Assembly: GCF_051401765.1 (NCBI RefSeq)
Contig: NW_027480429.1
Location: forward strand, 15,442,157 to 15,506,156
Direction of reading: 5' to 3'
Source: Calliopsis andreniformis
Lineage: Eukaryota; Arthropoda; Insecta; Hymenoptera; Andrenidae
DNA: 64,000 bases
Position numbers and translations under genes: made by a program
The notes under the pieces: model-generated
The model's input: only the letters and a program-made list of their open reading frames with translations
What the model was told of the DNA's origin: nothing
Databases searched by the model: none
Shown: one piece after another, positions 51,401 to 64,000 of the stretch
Layout of the letters: each line of letters begins with the position of its first letter
Numbering within the stretch: position 1 is the first letter of the stretch

Positions 51401-54400
51401 GGGCGTTGTTCCACCAGATCGAATAGTTAGGGCCTAAGAAGTCAACGACAGAAGCATAAAATACAATATAAATATATCAGTTTTTCCATCGTATAAAACG
51501 AATAATAGCAGCCAGTGTGAAAGTTATGGTCATTTCTACGGTCCGGGCAACCTAGGCTTCACTCTAGGGCGTTGCTCCACCAGATCAAACAGTTAGGGCC
51601 TTAGAAGCCAACGCTCGAAGCATTAAATACCAAATAAATAGAACAGTTTTTCCATTGTATAAAACGAATAATTGCTACCAGTGTAAAAGTTATGGTCATT
51701 TCTACGTTCCGGGCAACCTAGGCTTCACCCTAAGCCGTTGTTCCACCAGATCGAATAGTTAGGGCCTAAGAAGTGAACGCCAGAAGCATAAAATGCAATA
51801 CAGATAAAACAGTTTTTCCAACGTATAACTGGATTAATTGCAACCAGTTTGTAAGTGATGGTCATTTCTCCTTTCCGGGCAACCTAGGCTACACTCTAGG
51901 GCGTTGCTCTACTAGATCGAATAGCTAGGGCCTTAGAAGTCAACGCCAGAAGCATAAAGTACAATATAAATACAACAGTTTTTCCATCGTATAAAACAAA
52001 TAATTGCAACCAGTATGAAACTTATGGTCATTTCGACTTTCCCAGCAACCTAGGCTTCACCCTAGGGCGTTGCTCCAACAGATTGAATAGTTAGGGCCTT
52101 AGAAGTCAACGCCCGGACCATAAAATGCAAAAAAAATACAACAGTGTTTCCATCATATAACAGGAATAATTGCAACCAGTTTGAAAGTGATGGCCAATTC
52201 TACGTTCCGGGCAACCTACGCTTCACTCTATTGCGTTGCTCCACCAGATCGAATAGTTAGTGCCTTAGAAGTCAACGCCAGAAGCATATAATACAATATA
52301 AATACAACAGTGTTTCCATCGTATAAAACGAATAATTGCAACCAGTATGAAACTTATGGTCATCTCTACTTTCCGAGCAAGCTAAGCTTCACCCTAGGGC
52401 GTTGCTCCAACAGATTCAATAGTTAGGACCTTAGAAGTGAACGCCAGAACCATAAAATGCAAAAAAATACAACAGTGTTTCCAACTTATAACAGGAATAA
52501 TTGCAACCAGTTTGATAGTGATAGCCAATTCTACGTTCCGGGCAACCCAGGCTTCTCTCTAGGGCGTTGCTCCACCAGATCGAATAGATAGTGCCTTAGA
52601 AGTCAACGCTAGAAGCATAAAATACAATATAAATACAACAGTTTTTCCATTGTATAAAACGAATAATTGCAACCAGTATGTAACTTATGGTCATTTCTAC
52701 TTTCCAAGCAACCTAGGCTTCACCCTAGGGCCTTGCTCCAACAGATTGAATAGTTAGGGCCTTAGAAGTCAACGCCCGAACCTTAAAATGCAAAAAAAAT
52801 ACAACAGTGTTTCCATCATATATCAGGAATAACTGCAACCAGTTTGAAAGTGATGGCCAATTCTACGTTCCGGGCAAACTAGGTTTCACTCCATGGCGTT
52901 GCTCCACCAGACCGAATAGTTACGGCCTAAGAAGTCAACGACAGAAGCATAAAATACGATATAAATACAACAGCTTTTCCATCGTATAGAACGAATAATT
53001 GCAACCAGTATGATACTTATGGTCATTTCTACTTTCCGAGCAAGCTAGGCTTCACCCTAGGGCGTTGCTCCAACAGATTGAAAGTTAGGGCCTTAGAAGT
53101 CAACGCCCGAAGCATAAAATGCAATAAAAATACAACAGTGTTTCCATCGTATAAAACGAATAATTGCAGCCAGTTTGAAAGTGATGGCCAATTCTACCTT
53201 CCGGGCAACCTAGGCTTCACTCTAGGGCGTGCTCCACCAGATCGAATAGTTAGTGCCTTAGAAGTCAACGCCAGAAGCATAAAATACAATATAAATACAA
53301 CAGTTTTTCCATCGTATAAAACGAATAATTGCAACCAGTATGAAACTTAAGTTCATTTCTACTTTCCGAGCAACCTAGGCTTCACCCTAGGGCGTTGCTC
53401 CAACGGATTGAATAGTTAGGGCCTTAGAAGTCAACGCCCGAACCATAAAATGCAAAAAAAATACAACAGTGTTTCCATCATATAACAGCAATAATTGCAA
53501 CCAGTTTGAAAGTGATGGCCAATTCTACGTTCCGGCAACCTAGGTTTCACTCCAGGGCGTTGCTCCACCAGACCGAATAGTTACGGCCTAAGAAGTCAAC
53601 GCCAGAAGCATAAAATACGATATAAATACAACAGCTTCTCCATCGTACAAAACGAATAATTGCAACCAGTGTGAAAGTAATGGTCATTTCTACGTTCTGA
53701 GCACCCTAGGCGTCTCTCTAGGGCGTTGCTCCACCACATCTAATAGCTACGGCCTTAGAAGTCAACGCCAGAGGCATAAAATACAGTATAAATGCAACAG
53801 CTTTTCCACGTATAAAACGAATAATTCCAACCAGTATGAAACTTATGGTCATTTCTACTTTCCGAGCAACCTAGGCTTCACCCTAGGGCGTTGCTCCAAC
53901 GGATTGAATAGTTAGGGCCTTAGAAGTCAGCGCTAGAAGCATAAAATACAATATAAATACAACAGTTTTTCCATTGTATAAAACGAATAATTGCAACCAG
54001 TATGTAACTTATGGTCATTTCTACTTTCCAAGCAATCTAAGCTTCACCCTAGGGCCTTGCTCCAACAGATTGAATAGTTAGGGCCTTAGAACTCAACGCC
54101 CGAACCTTAAAATACAAAAAAAATACAACAGTGTTTCCATCATATATCAGGAATAACTGCAACCAGTTTGAAAGTGATGGCCAATTCTACGTTCCGGGCA
54201 ACCTAGGGTTCACTCCATGGCGTTGCTCCACCAGATTCAACAGTTAGGGCCTTATAAGTCAACGCCCGAAGCATAAAATATAAAATAAATAGTACAGTTT
54301 TTGCATCGTATAAAACGAATAATTGCTACCAGTGTGGAAGTTATGGTCATTTCCACGTTCCGGGTAGCCTAGGCTTCACTCTAGGGCGTTGCTCCACCAG

Positions 54401-57400
54401 ATGGAACAGTTAGGGCCTTAGAAGTCAACGCCAGATACATAAAATACAATAACGATGCAACAGTTTTTCCATCGTATAACAGGAATAATAGCAACCAGTG
54501 TGAAAGTTGTGGTCATTTCAACGTTCCGGGCTTCCTAGGCTTCACTCTATGGCGTTGCTCCACCACATCGAATAGCTACGGCCTTAGAAGTCAACGCCTG
54601 AAGCATAAAATGCAATAAAAATACAACAGTTTTTTCACCGTATAACAGGAATAATTGCAACCGGTGTGAAATTTATGGTCATTCCTACATTCCGAGCAAC
54701 CTAGACTTCACTCTAGAGCGTTTCTCCACCAGATCGAATAGTTAGGTCCTTAGAAGTTGACACCAGAAGCATAAAATACGATATAAATACAAGATTTTGT
54801 CCTTCGTAGAACAGGAATATTTGCAACCAGTGCGAAAGTTATGGTCATTTCTGCGTTCCGGGCAACCTAGGCTTCACTCTAGGGCGTTGCTCCACCAGAT
54901 TCAACAGCTAGGGCCATAGAAGTCAACGCCCGAAACATAAAATACAAAATAAATAGTACAGTTTTTGCATCGTATAAAACGTATAATTGCTACCAGTGTG
55001 GAAGTTATGGTCATTTCCACGTTCCGGGCAGCCTAGGCTTCACTCTAGGGCGTTGCTCCACCAGATGGAATAGTTAGGGCCTTAGAAGTCAACGCCAGAT
55101 GCATAAAATACAATAAAGATGCAACAGTTTTTCCATCGTATAACAGGAATAATTGCAACCAGTTTGAAAGTGATGGTCATTTTTACGTTCCGGGCAACCT
55201 AGGCTTCACCCTAGGGCGTTGTTCCACCAAATCGAATAGTTAGGGCCCAAGAAGTGAACGCCAGATGCATAAAATACAATATAAATACAACAGTTTTTCC
55301 ATCATATAAAACGAATAATTGCAACCAGGATGAAAGTTATGGTCATTTCTACTTTCCGGGCAACCTAGGCTTCACCCTAGGGAGCTGCTCCAACAGATTG
55401 ATTAGTTAGGGCCTTAGAAGTCAATGCCCGAAGCATAAAATGCAATAAAAGTACAACAGTTCTTCCATCATATAACAGGAATAATTGCAACCCGTGTGAA
55501 AGTAATGGTCATTTCTACGTTCCGGGCAACCTAGGCTTCACTCTAGGGCGTTGCTCCACCAGATCGAATAGTTATTGCCTTAGAAGTCAACGCCCGAAGC
55601 ATAAAATACAAAATAAATAAAACAGTTTTTCCATTGTATGAAACGAATAATTGCAACCAGTATGAAACTTATGGTCTTTTCCACTTTCCGAGCAACCTAG
55701 GCTTCACCCTAGGGCGTTGCTCCAACAGATTGAATAGTTAGGGCCTTAGAAGTCAACGCCCGAAGCATAAAATACGATATGAATACAACAGCTTTTCCAT
55801 CGTATAAAACGGATAATTGCAACCAGTGTGAAAGTAATGGTCATTTCTACGTTCCGAGCAACCTAGGCGTCACTCTAGGGCGTTGCTCCACCAGATCGAA
55901 TAGCTAGGGACTTAGAATTCATCTCTAAAAGCATAAAACACAATTAAAATACAACAGTTTTTCCATCGTATAACAGGAATAATTGCAACCAGTGTGAAAG
56001 TAATGGTCATTTCTACGTTCCGGGCAACGTAGGTTTCACTCTAGGGCGTTGATCCGCCAGAGGGAATAGTTAGGGCCTAAGGAGTCAACTCCAGAAGCAT
56101 AAAATACAATATAAATACAACAGTTTTTCAATCGTATAAAACGAATATTTGCAACCAGTGTGAAAGTTATGGTCATTTCTACGTTCCGGGCAACCTAGGC
56201 TTCACTCTAGGGCGTTGCTCCACCAGATCGAATAGTTATTGCCTTAGAAGTCAACGCCCGAAGCATAAAATACAAAATAAATAAAACAGTTTTTCCATTG
56301 TATGAAACGAATAATTGCAACCAGTATGAAACTTATGTTCTTTTCCACTTTCCGAGCAACCTAGGCTTCACCCTAGGGCGTTGCTCCAACAGATTGAATC
56401 GTTAGGGCCTTAGAAGTCAACGCCCGAAGCAAAAAACACGATATAAATACAACAGCTTTTCCATCGTATAAAACGGATAATTGCAACCAGTGTGAAAGTA
56501 ATGGTCATTTCTACTTTCCGAGCAACCTAGGCGTCACTCTAGGGCGTTGCTCCACCAGATCGAATAGCTGGGGACTTAGAATTCATCTCTAAAAGCATAA
56601 AATACAATTAAAATACAACAGTTTTTCCATCGTATAACAGGAATAATTGCAACCAGTGTGAAAGTAATGGTCATTTCTACGTACCGGGCAACGTAGGTTT
56701 CACTCTAGGGCGTTGATCCGCCAGAGGGAATAGCTGGGGACTTAGAATTCATCTCTAAAAGCATAAAATACAATTAAAATACAACAGTTTTTCCATCGTA
56801 TAACAGGAATAATTGCAACCAGTGTGAAAGTAATGGTCATTTCTACGTTCCGGGCAACGTAGGTTTCACTCTAGGGCGTTGATCCGCCAGAGGGAATAGT
56901 TAGGGCCTAAGGAGTCAACTCCAGAAGCATAAAATACAATATAAATACAACAGTTTTTCAATCGTATAAAACGAATAATTGTAACCAGTGTGAAAGTTAT
57001 GGTCATTTCTACGTTCCGGGCAACCTAGGTTTCACTCTAGGGCGTCGCTCCAATAGGTCGAATAGCTAGGGACTTAGAATTCAACGCCAGAAGGATAAAA
57101 TACAATATACCTACAACAGTTTTTTCATCGTATAAAATGAATACTTGCAAACATTGTGAAAGTTATGGTCATTTCTACGTTCCAGGCAACCAAGGCTTCA
57201 CCCTAGGGCGTTGTTCCACCAGATCGAATAGGTAGGGCTTAAGAAGTCAACGCCTTAGGAATAAAATACAATATAAATATAACAGTTTTTCCATCGTATA
57301 AAACGAATAATAGCAACCAGTGTGAAAGTTATGGTCATTCCTACGTTCCGGGCGACCTAGTCTTCAGTCTGGGGCGTTGTTCCACCAGATCGAATAGTTA

Positions 57401-59016
57401 GGGCCTAAGAAGTCAACGCCAGAAGCATAAAATACAATATAAATATAACAGTTTTTCCATCGTATAAAACGAATAATAGCAACCAGTGTGAAAGTTATGG
57501 TCATTTCAACGTTCCGGGCTTCCTAGGCTTCACTCTATGGCGTTGCTCCACCACATCGAATAGCTACGGCCTTAGAAGTCAACGCCTGAAGCATAAAATG
57601 CAAGAAAAATACAACAGTTTTTTCACCGTATAACAGGAATAATTGCAACAAGCGTGAAGGTAATGGTCATTTTTGCGTTCCGGGCAACCTAGGCTTCACC
57701 CTAGGGCGTTGTTCCACCAAATCGAATAGTTAGGGCCTAAGAAGTGAACGCCAGATGCATAAAATAGAATACAAATACAACAGTTTTTCCATGATATAAA
57801 ACGAATAATTGCAAACAGGATGAAAGTTATGGTCATTTCTACTTTCCGGGCAACCTAGGCTTCACCCTAGGGCGCTGCTCCAACAGATTGATTAGTTAGG
57901 GCCTTAGAAGTCAATGCCCGAAGCATAAAATGCAATAAAAGTACAACAGTTCTTCCATCATATAACAGGAATAATAGCAACCAGTGTGAAAGTAATGGTC
58001 ATTTCCATGTTCCGGGCAACCTAGGCTTCACTCTAGGGCGTTGCTCCACCAGATCGAATAGTTAGGGCCTTAGAATTCAACGCCAGAATTCTAAAATACA
58101 ATAAAGATGCAACAGCTTTTCCATCGTATAAAACGAATAATTGCAAACAGTCTGAAAGTAATGGTCATTTCTACGTTCCAGGCAACCTAGGCTTCACCCT
58201 AGGCCGTTGTTCCACCAGATCGAATAGGTAGGGCCTAGGAAGTCAACGCCATAAGAATAAAATACAATATAAATATAACAGTTTTTCCATCGCATAAAAC
58301 GAATAAAAGCAACCAGTGTGAAGGTTATGGTCATTTCAACGTTCCGGGCAATCTAGGCTTCACTCTAGGGCGTTGCTCCACCAGATCAATCAGTTAGGGC
58401 CATAGAAGTCAACGCCCGAAGCATAAAATACAAAATAAATAGTACAGTTTTTGCATCGTATAAAACGAATAATAGCAACCAGTGTGAAAGTTATGGTCAT
58501 TTCAACGTTCCGGGCTTCCTAGGCTTCACTCTATGGCGTTGCTCCACCACATCGAATAGCTACGGCCTTAGAAGTCAACGCCTGAAGCATAAAATGCAAG
58601 AAAAATACAACAGTTTTTTCACCGTATAACAGGAATAATTGCAACAAGCGTGAAGGTAATGGTCATTTTTGCGTTCCGGGCAACCTAGGCTTCACCCTAG
58701 GGCGTTGTTCCACCAAATCGAATAGTTAGGGCCTAAGAAGTGAACGCCAGATGCATAAAATACAATACAAATACAACAGTTTTTCCATCATATAAAACGA
58801 ATAATTGCAACCAGGATGAAAGTTATGGTCATTTCTACTTATCGGGCAACCTAGGCTTCACCCTAGGGCGCTGCTCCAACAGATTGATTAGTTAGGGCCT
58901 TAGAAGTCAATGCCCGAAGCATAAAATGCAATAAAAGTACAACAGTTCTTCCATCATATAACAGGAATAATAGCAACCAGTGTGAAAGTAATGGTCATTT
59001 CCATGTTCCGGGCAAC

Positions 59017-60178
59017 CTAGGCTTCACTCTAGGGCGTTGCTCCACCAGATCGAATAGTTATTGCCTTAGAAGTCAACGCCCGAAGCATAAAATACAAAAT
59101 AAATAAAACAGTTTTTCCATTGTATGAAACGAATAATTGCAACCCGTATGAAACTTATGGTCTTTTCCACTTTCCGAGCAACCGAGGCTTCACCCTAGGG
59201 CGTTGCTCCAACAGATTGAATAGTTAGGGCCTTAGAAGTCAACGCCCGAAGCATAAAATACGATATAAATACAACAGCTTTTCCATCGTATAAAACGGAT
59301 AATTGCAACCAGTGTGAAAGTAATGGTCATTTCTACGTTCCGAGCAACCTAGGCGTCACTCTAGGGCGTTGGTCCACCAGATCGAATAGCTAGGGACATA
59401 GAATTCATCTCTAAAAGCATAAAATACAATTAAAATACAACAGTTTTTCCATCGTATAACAGGAATAATTGCAACCAGTGTGAAAGTAATGGCCATTTCT
59501 ACGTTCCGGGCAACGTAGGTTTCACTCTAGGGCGTTGATCCGCCAGAGGGAATAGTTAGGGCCTAAGGAGTCAACTCCAGAAGCATAAAATACAATATAA
59601 ATACGACAGTATTTCAATCGTATAAAACGAATAATTGCAACCAGTGTGAAAGTTATGGTCATTTCTTCGTTCCGGGCAACCTAGGTTTCACTCTAGGGCG
59701 TCGCTCCAATAGGTCGAATAGCTAGGGACTTAGAATTCAACGCCAGAAGGATAAAATACAATATATGTACAACAGTTTTTTCATCGTATAAAATGAATAC
59801 TTGCAAACATTGTGAAAGTTATGGTCATTTCTACGTTCCAGGCAACCTAGGCTTCACCCTAGGGCGTTTTTCCACCAGATCGAATAGGTAGGGCCTAAGA
59901 AGTCAACGCCATAAGAATAAAATACAATATAAATATAACAGTTTTTCCATCGTATAAAACGAATAATAGCAACCAGTGTGAAAGTTATGGTCATTTCAAC
60001 GTTCCGGGCAACCTAGGCTTCACTCTAGGGCGTTGTTCCACCAGATCGAACAGTTAGGCCCTAAGAAGTCGACGCCAGAAGCATAAAATACAATATAAAT
60101 ATAACAGTTTTTCCATCGTATAAAACGAATGATAGCAACCAGTGTGAAAGTTATGGTCATTTCTACGTTCCGGGCAAC
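59017..60178 (+). repeat. 7-monomer HOR unit j-k-l-m-n-o-i (1,162 bp)
   Basis: TAGTTATTGC at 59055 recurs at 60217, exactly 7 x 166 bp. The second pass repeats j-k-l-m-n-o before leaving to p. The unit aligns with 10401-11240 at 48,616 bp offset. From the next j monomer the offset is 48,782 bp, so region A lacks one monomer that C has: A carries a single o/i recombinant near 11260 where C has separate o and i. Confidence 0.85.
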
Positions 60179-61728
60179 CTAGGCTTCACTCTAGGGCGTT
60201 GCTCCACCAGATCGAATAGTTATTGCCTTAGAAGTCAACGCCCGAAGCATAAAATACAAAATAAATAAAACAGTTTTTCCATTGTATGAAACGAATAATT
60301 GCAACCAGTATGAAACTTATGGTCTTTTCCACTTTCCGAGCAACCTAGGCTTCACCCTAGGGCGTTGCTCCAACAGATTGAATAGTTAGGGCCTTAGAAG
60401 TCAACGCCCGAAGCATAAAATACGATATAAATACAACAGCTTTTCCATCGTATAAAACGGATAATTGCAACCAGTGTGAAAGTAATGGTCATTTCTACGT
60501 TCCGAGCAACCTAGTTGTCACTCTAGGGCGTTGCTCCACCAGATCGAATAGCTAGGGACTTAGAATTCATCTCTAAAAGCATAAAATACAATTAAAATAC
60601 AACAGTTTTTCCATCGTATAACAGGAATAATTGCAACCAGTGTGAAAGTAATGGTCATTTCTACGTTCCGGGCAACGTAGGTTTCACTCTAGGGCGCTGA
60701 TCCGCCAGAGGGAATAGTTAGGGCCTAAGGAGTCAACTCCAGAAGCATAAAATACAATATAAATACAACAGTTTTTCAATCGTATAAAACGAATAATTGC
60801 AACCAGTGTGAAAGTTATGGTCATTTCTACGTTCCGGGCAACCTAGGTTTTACTCTAGGGCGTCGCTCCAATAGGTCGAATAGCTAGGGACTTAGAATTC
60901 AACGACAGAAGGATAAAATACAATATATGTACAACAGTTTTTTCATCGTATAAAATGAATACTTGCAAACATTGTGAAAGTTATGGTCATTTCTACGTTC
61001 CAGGCAACCTAGGCTTCACCCTAGGGCGTTGTTCCACCAGATCGAATAGGTAGGGCCTAAGAAGTCAACGCCATAAGAATAAAATACAATATAAATATAA
61101 CAGTTTTTCCATCGTATAAAACGAATAATAGCAACCAGTGAGAAAGTTATGGTCATTTCTACGTTCCGGGCGACCTAGTCTTCAGTCTGGGGCGTTGTTC
61201 CACCAGATCGAATAGTTAGGGCCTAAGAAGTCAACGCCAGAAGCATAAAATACAATATAAATATAACAGTTTTTCCATCGTATAAAACGAATAATAGCAA
61301 CCAGTGTGAAAGTTATGATCATTTCAACGTTCCGGGCTTCCTAGGCTTCACTCTATGGCGTTGCTCCACCACATCGAATAGCTACGGCCTTAGAAGTCAA
61401 CGCCTGAAGCATAAAATGCAATAAAAATACAACAGTTTTTTCACCGTATAACAGGAATAATTGCAACAAGCGTGAAGGTAATGGTCATTTCTGCGTTCCG
61501 GGCAACCTAGGCTTCACCCTAGGGCGTTGTTCCACCAAATCGAATAGTTAGGGCCTAAGAAGTGAACGCCAGAAGCATAAAATACAACATAAATACAACA
61601 GTTTTTCCATCATATAAAACGAATAATTGCAACCAGGATGAAAGTTATGGTCATTTCTACTTTCCGGGCAACCTAGGCTTCACCCTAGGGCGCTGCTCCA
61701 ACAGACTGAATAGTTAGGGCCTTAGAAG
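60179..61728 (+). repeat. HOR run j to r in region C
   Basis: The order j-k-l-m-n-o-p-q-r is read without a gap, the longest unbroken view of this half of the inferred 18-mer. From 60387 it aligns with 15421 onward. Single-base differences include CTAGTTGTC (about 60513) and CGACAGAAGG (about 60904). No indel was needed. Confidence 0.85.
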
Positions 61729-64000
61729 TCAATGCCCGAAGCATAAACTGCAATAAAAGTACAACAGTTCTTCCATCATATAACAGGAATAATTGCAACC
61801 AGTGTGAAAGTAATGGTCATTTCCATGTTCCGGGCAACCTAGGCTTCACTCTAGGGCGTTGCTCCACCAGATCGAGTAGTTAGGGCCTTAGAATTCAACG
61901 CCAGAATTCTAAAATACAATAAAGATGCAACAGCTTTTCCATCGTATAAAACGAATAATTGCAAACAGTCTGAAAGTAATGGTCATTTCTACGTTCCAGG
62001 CAACCTAGGCTTCACCCTAGGGCGCTGTTCCACCAGATCGAATAGGTAGGGCCTAGGAAGTGAACGCCATAAGAATAAAATACAATATAAATATAACAGT
62101 TTCTCCATCGTATAAAACGAATAATAGCAACCAGTGTGAAGGTTATGGTCATTTCAACCTTCCGGGCAATCTAGGCTTCACTCTAGGGCGTTGCTCCACC
62201 AGATCAATCAGTTAGGGCCTTAGAAGTCAACGCCCGAAGCATAAAATACAAAATAAATAGAACAGTTTTTCCATTGTATAAAACGAATAATTGCTACCAG
62301 TGTAAAAGTTATGGTCATTTCTACGTTCCGGGTAACCTAGGCTTCACTCTAGGGCGTTGCTCCACCAGATCGAATGGTTAGGGCCTTAGAAGTCCACGCC
62401 AGAAGCATAAAATACGATAAAGATGCAACAGTTTTTCCATCGTATAAAACGAATAATTGCAACCAGTGTGAAATTTATGGTCATTCCTACATTCCGAGCA
62501 ACCTAGACTTCACTCTAGAGCGTTTCTCCACCAGATCGAATAGTTAGGTCCTTAGAAGTCAACACCAGAAGCATAAAATACGATATAAATACAACAGTTT
62601 GTCCATCGTAGAACAGGAATATTTGCAACCAGTGCGAAAGTTATGGTCATTTCTGCGTTCCGGGCAACCTAGGCTTCACTCTAGGGCGTTGCTCCACCAG
62701 ATTCAACAGCTAGGGCCATAGAAGTCAACGGCCGAAGCATAAAATACAAAATAAATAGTACAGTTTTTGCATCGTATAAAACGAATAATTGCTACCAGTG
62801 TGGAAGTTATGGTAATTTCCACGTTCCGGGCAGCCTAGGCTTCACTCTAGGGCGTTGCTCCACCAGATGGAATAGTTAGGACCTTAGAAGTCAACGCCAG
62901 ATGCATAAAATACAATAAAGATGCAACAGCTTTTCCATCGTATGACAGGAATAATTGCAACCAGTTTGAAAGTGATGGTCATTTCTACGTTCCGGGCAAC
63001 CTAGGCTTCACTCTAGGGCGTTGTTCCACCAGATCGAACAGTTAGGCCCTAAGAAGTCAACGCCAGAAGCATAAAATACAATATAAATATAACGGTTTTT
63101 CCATCGTATAAAACGAATGATAGCAACCAGTGTGAAAGTTATGGTCATTTCTACGTTCCGGGCAACCTAGGCTTCACTCTAGGGCGTTGCTCCACCAGAT
63201 TGAATAGTTAGGGCCTTAGAAGTCAACGCCCGAAGCATAAAATACGATATAAATACAACAGCTTTTCCATCGTATAAAACGGATAATTGCAACCAGTGTG
63301 AAAGTAATAGTCATTTCTACGTTCCGAGCAACCTAGGCGTCACTCTAGGGCGTTGCTCCACCAGATCGAATAGCTAGGGACTTAGAATTCATCTCTAAAA
63401 GCATAAAATACAATTAAAATACAACAGTTTTTCCATCGTATAACAGGAATAATTGCAACCAGTGTGAAAGTAATGGTCATTTCTACGTTCCGGGCAACGT
63501 AGGTTTCACTCTAGGCCGTTGATCAGCCAGAGGGAATAGTTAGGGCCTAAGGACTCAACTCCAGAAGCATAAAATACAATATAAATACAACAGTTTTTCA
63601 ATCGTATAAAACGAATAATTGCAACCAGTGTGAAAGTTATGGTCATTTCTACGTTCCGGGCAACCTAGGTTTCACTCTAGGGCGTCGCTCCAATAGGTCG
63701 AATAGCTAGGGACTTAGAATTCAACGCCAGAAGGATAAAATACAATATATGTACATCAGTTTTTTCATCGTATAAAATGAATACTTGCAAACATTGTGAA
63801 AGTTATGGTCATTTCCACGTTCCAGGCAACCTAGGCTTCGCGCTAGGGCGTTGTTCCACCAGATCGAACAGTTAGGCCCTAAGAAGTCAACGCCAGAAGC
63901 ATAAAATACAATATAAATATAACAGTTTTTCCATCGTATAAAACGAATGATAGCAACCAGTGTGAAAGTTATGGTCATTTCTACGTTCCGGGCAACCTAG
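61729..64000 (+). repeat. HOR run a to i, then k-l-m-n-i, at the right edge
   Basis: Types a-b-c-d-e-f-g-h-i follow r in order, completing the other half of the inferred 18-mer. Then come k, l, m, n and an i monomer reached through an n/i exchange near 63838 (CTTCGCGCTAGGG). The run matches 1-2130 closely. The window ends inside a CCTAG landmark (63996-64000), so the array continues beyond it. Confidence 0.85.

Larger units (their letters stand above)
39605..59016 (+). repeat. Tandem segmental duplication, copy B2 (19,412 bp)
   Basis: Every sub-block listed for B1 is present at +19,412 bp, including all the one-base deletions. Stretches near 40413, 43773, 51213, 53493, 56313, 56673 and 57753 were compared with their B1 partners and showed no difference. 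The copy ends where B1-like sequence (GGGCATTGC) would be expected but GGGCGTTGC follows, at about 59035. The last type a monomer starts at about 58907, 19,412 bp after 39495. No gene is present. Confidence 0.95.
1..64000 (+). repeat. Satellite DNA array, 166-bp monomer, fills the window
   Basis: About 385 full monomers plus a partial at each end lie head to tail on the plus strand. Successive CCTAGG-region landmarks at 110, 276, 442 and 608 are exactly 166 bp apart, and the phase persists to 63996. The monomer is about 41% GC, with a GC-richer part around CCTAGG and an A/T-rich part around ATAAAATACAATATAAATAC. No transposon, gene, inverted block or unique spacer interrupts it. The length is in the range common for centromeric satellites, which supports but does not prove a centromeric or pericentromeric location. 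I do not recognise the family and cannot assign a species. A eukaryotic nuclear origin is inferred from array size and organisation. Confidence 0.98.

Noticed and set aside
1..64000. CRISPR array or bacterial tandem repeat locus
   Set aside because: The repeats are 166 bp with no unique spacers, and the array is too long and has HOR structure. No cas-like genes are present.

Overview
The whole window is one uninterrupted array of a eukaryotic satellite DNA. The monomer is 166 bp and about 41% GC, and every copy I read runs head to tail in the same orientation. The first CCTAGG landmark is at 110 and the last starts at 63996. That interval holds 385 monomers with a net shortfall of only 24 bp. 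I see no protein-coding gene, RNA gene, transposon, CRISPR array or unique-sequence island. Short open frames of 60-90 codons are by-products of the repeat: 166 is not a multiple of 3, so each frame drifts into stops after about one and a half monomers. Unit length, purity, higher-order organisation and long identical duplications fit a centromeric or pericentromeric (or other heterochromatic) array from a long-read assembly. I do not recognise the family and cannot name the organism.

Monomers fall into recurring variant types, which I label a-r by diagnostic bases. Their usual order is a-b-c-d-e-f-g-h-i-j-k-l-m-n-o-p-q-r, an inferred 18-monomer higher-order repeat (HOR) of about 2,988 bp. 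No full copy occurs uninterrupted inside one period; the order is reconstructed from overlapping runs and from versions missing or repeating whole monomers (12-, 15-, 20-, 7-, 6- and 3-monomer periods). Diagnostic marks: a, CAATAAAAGTAC then TTCTTCCATCATATAAC; b, CGCCAGAATTC; c, GGGCCTAGGAAG; d, ATCAATCAG and CTACCAGTGTAAAAG; e, GTCCACGCC and GAAATTTATGG; f, AGTTTGTCC; g, TTTTTGCATCG and GGCAGCC; h, CAGATGGAATAG and AGATGCATAA; i, GAACAGTTAGGCCC; j, GTTATTGCC; k, AAAACGGATAA; l, ATTCATCTCTAAAAG; m, CCGCCAGAGGG; n, CTCCAATAGG; o, GCCATAAGAATAAAA; p, TCAGTCTGGGG and GGGCTTCC; q, CCACCACATCG and CAAGCGTG; r, CCACCAAATCG and CCAGGATG.

Layout: (A) 1-20192, HOR runs alternating with blocks of divergent monomers. 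(B1) 20193-39604 and (B2) 39605-59016, two tandem copies of one 19,412-bp segment of 117 monomers. No difference between them was found in any stretch compared, including all ten private one-base deletions. (C) 59017-64000, 30 monomers of HOR sequence closely matching parts of A. Nothing here encodes a pathway. The biology is array evolution by in-register unequal exchange, plus whatever chromatin role the satellite has. The most striking observations are the 19.4-kb duplication, its junction inside a 19-bp conserved dyad, and length drift explained entirely by single-base losses.
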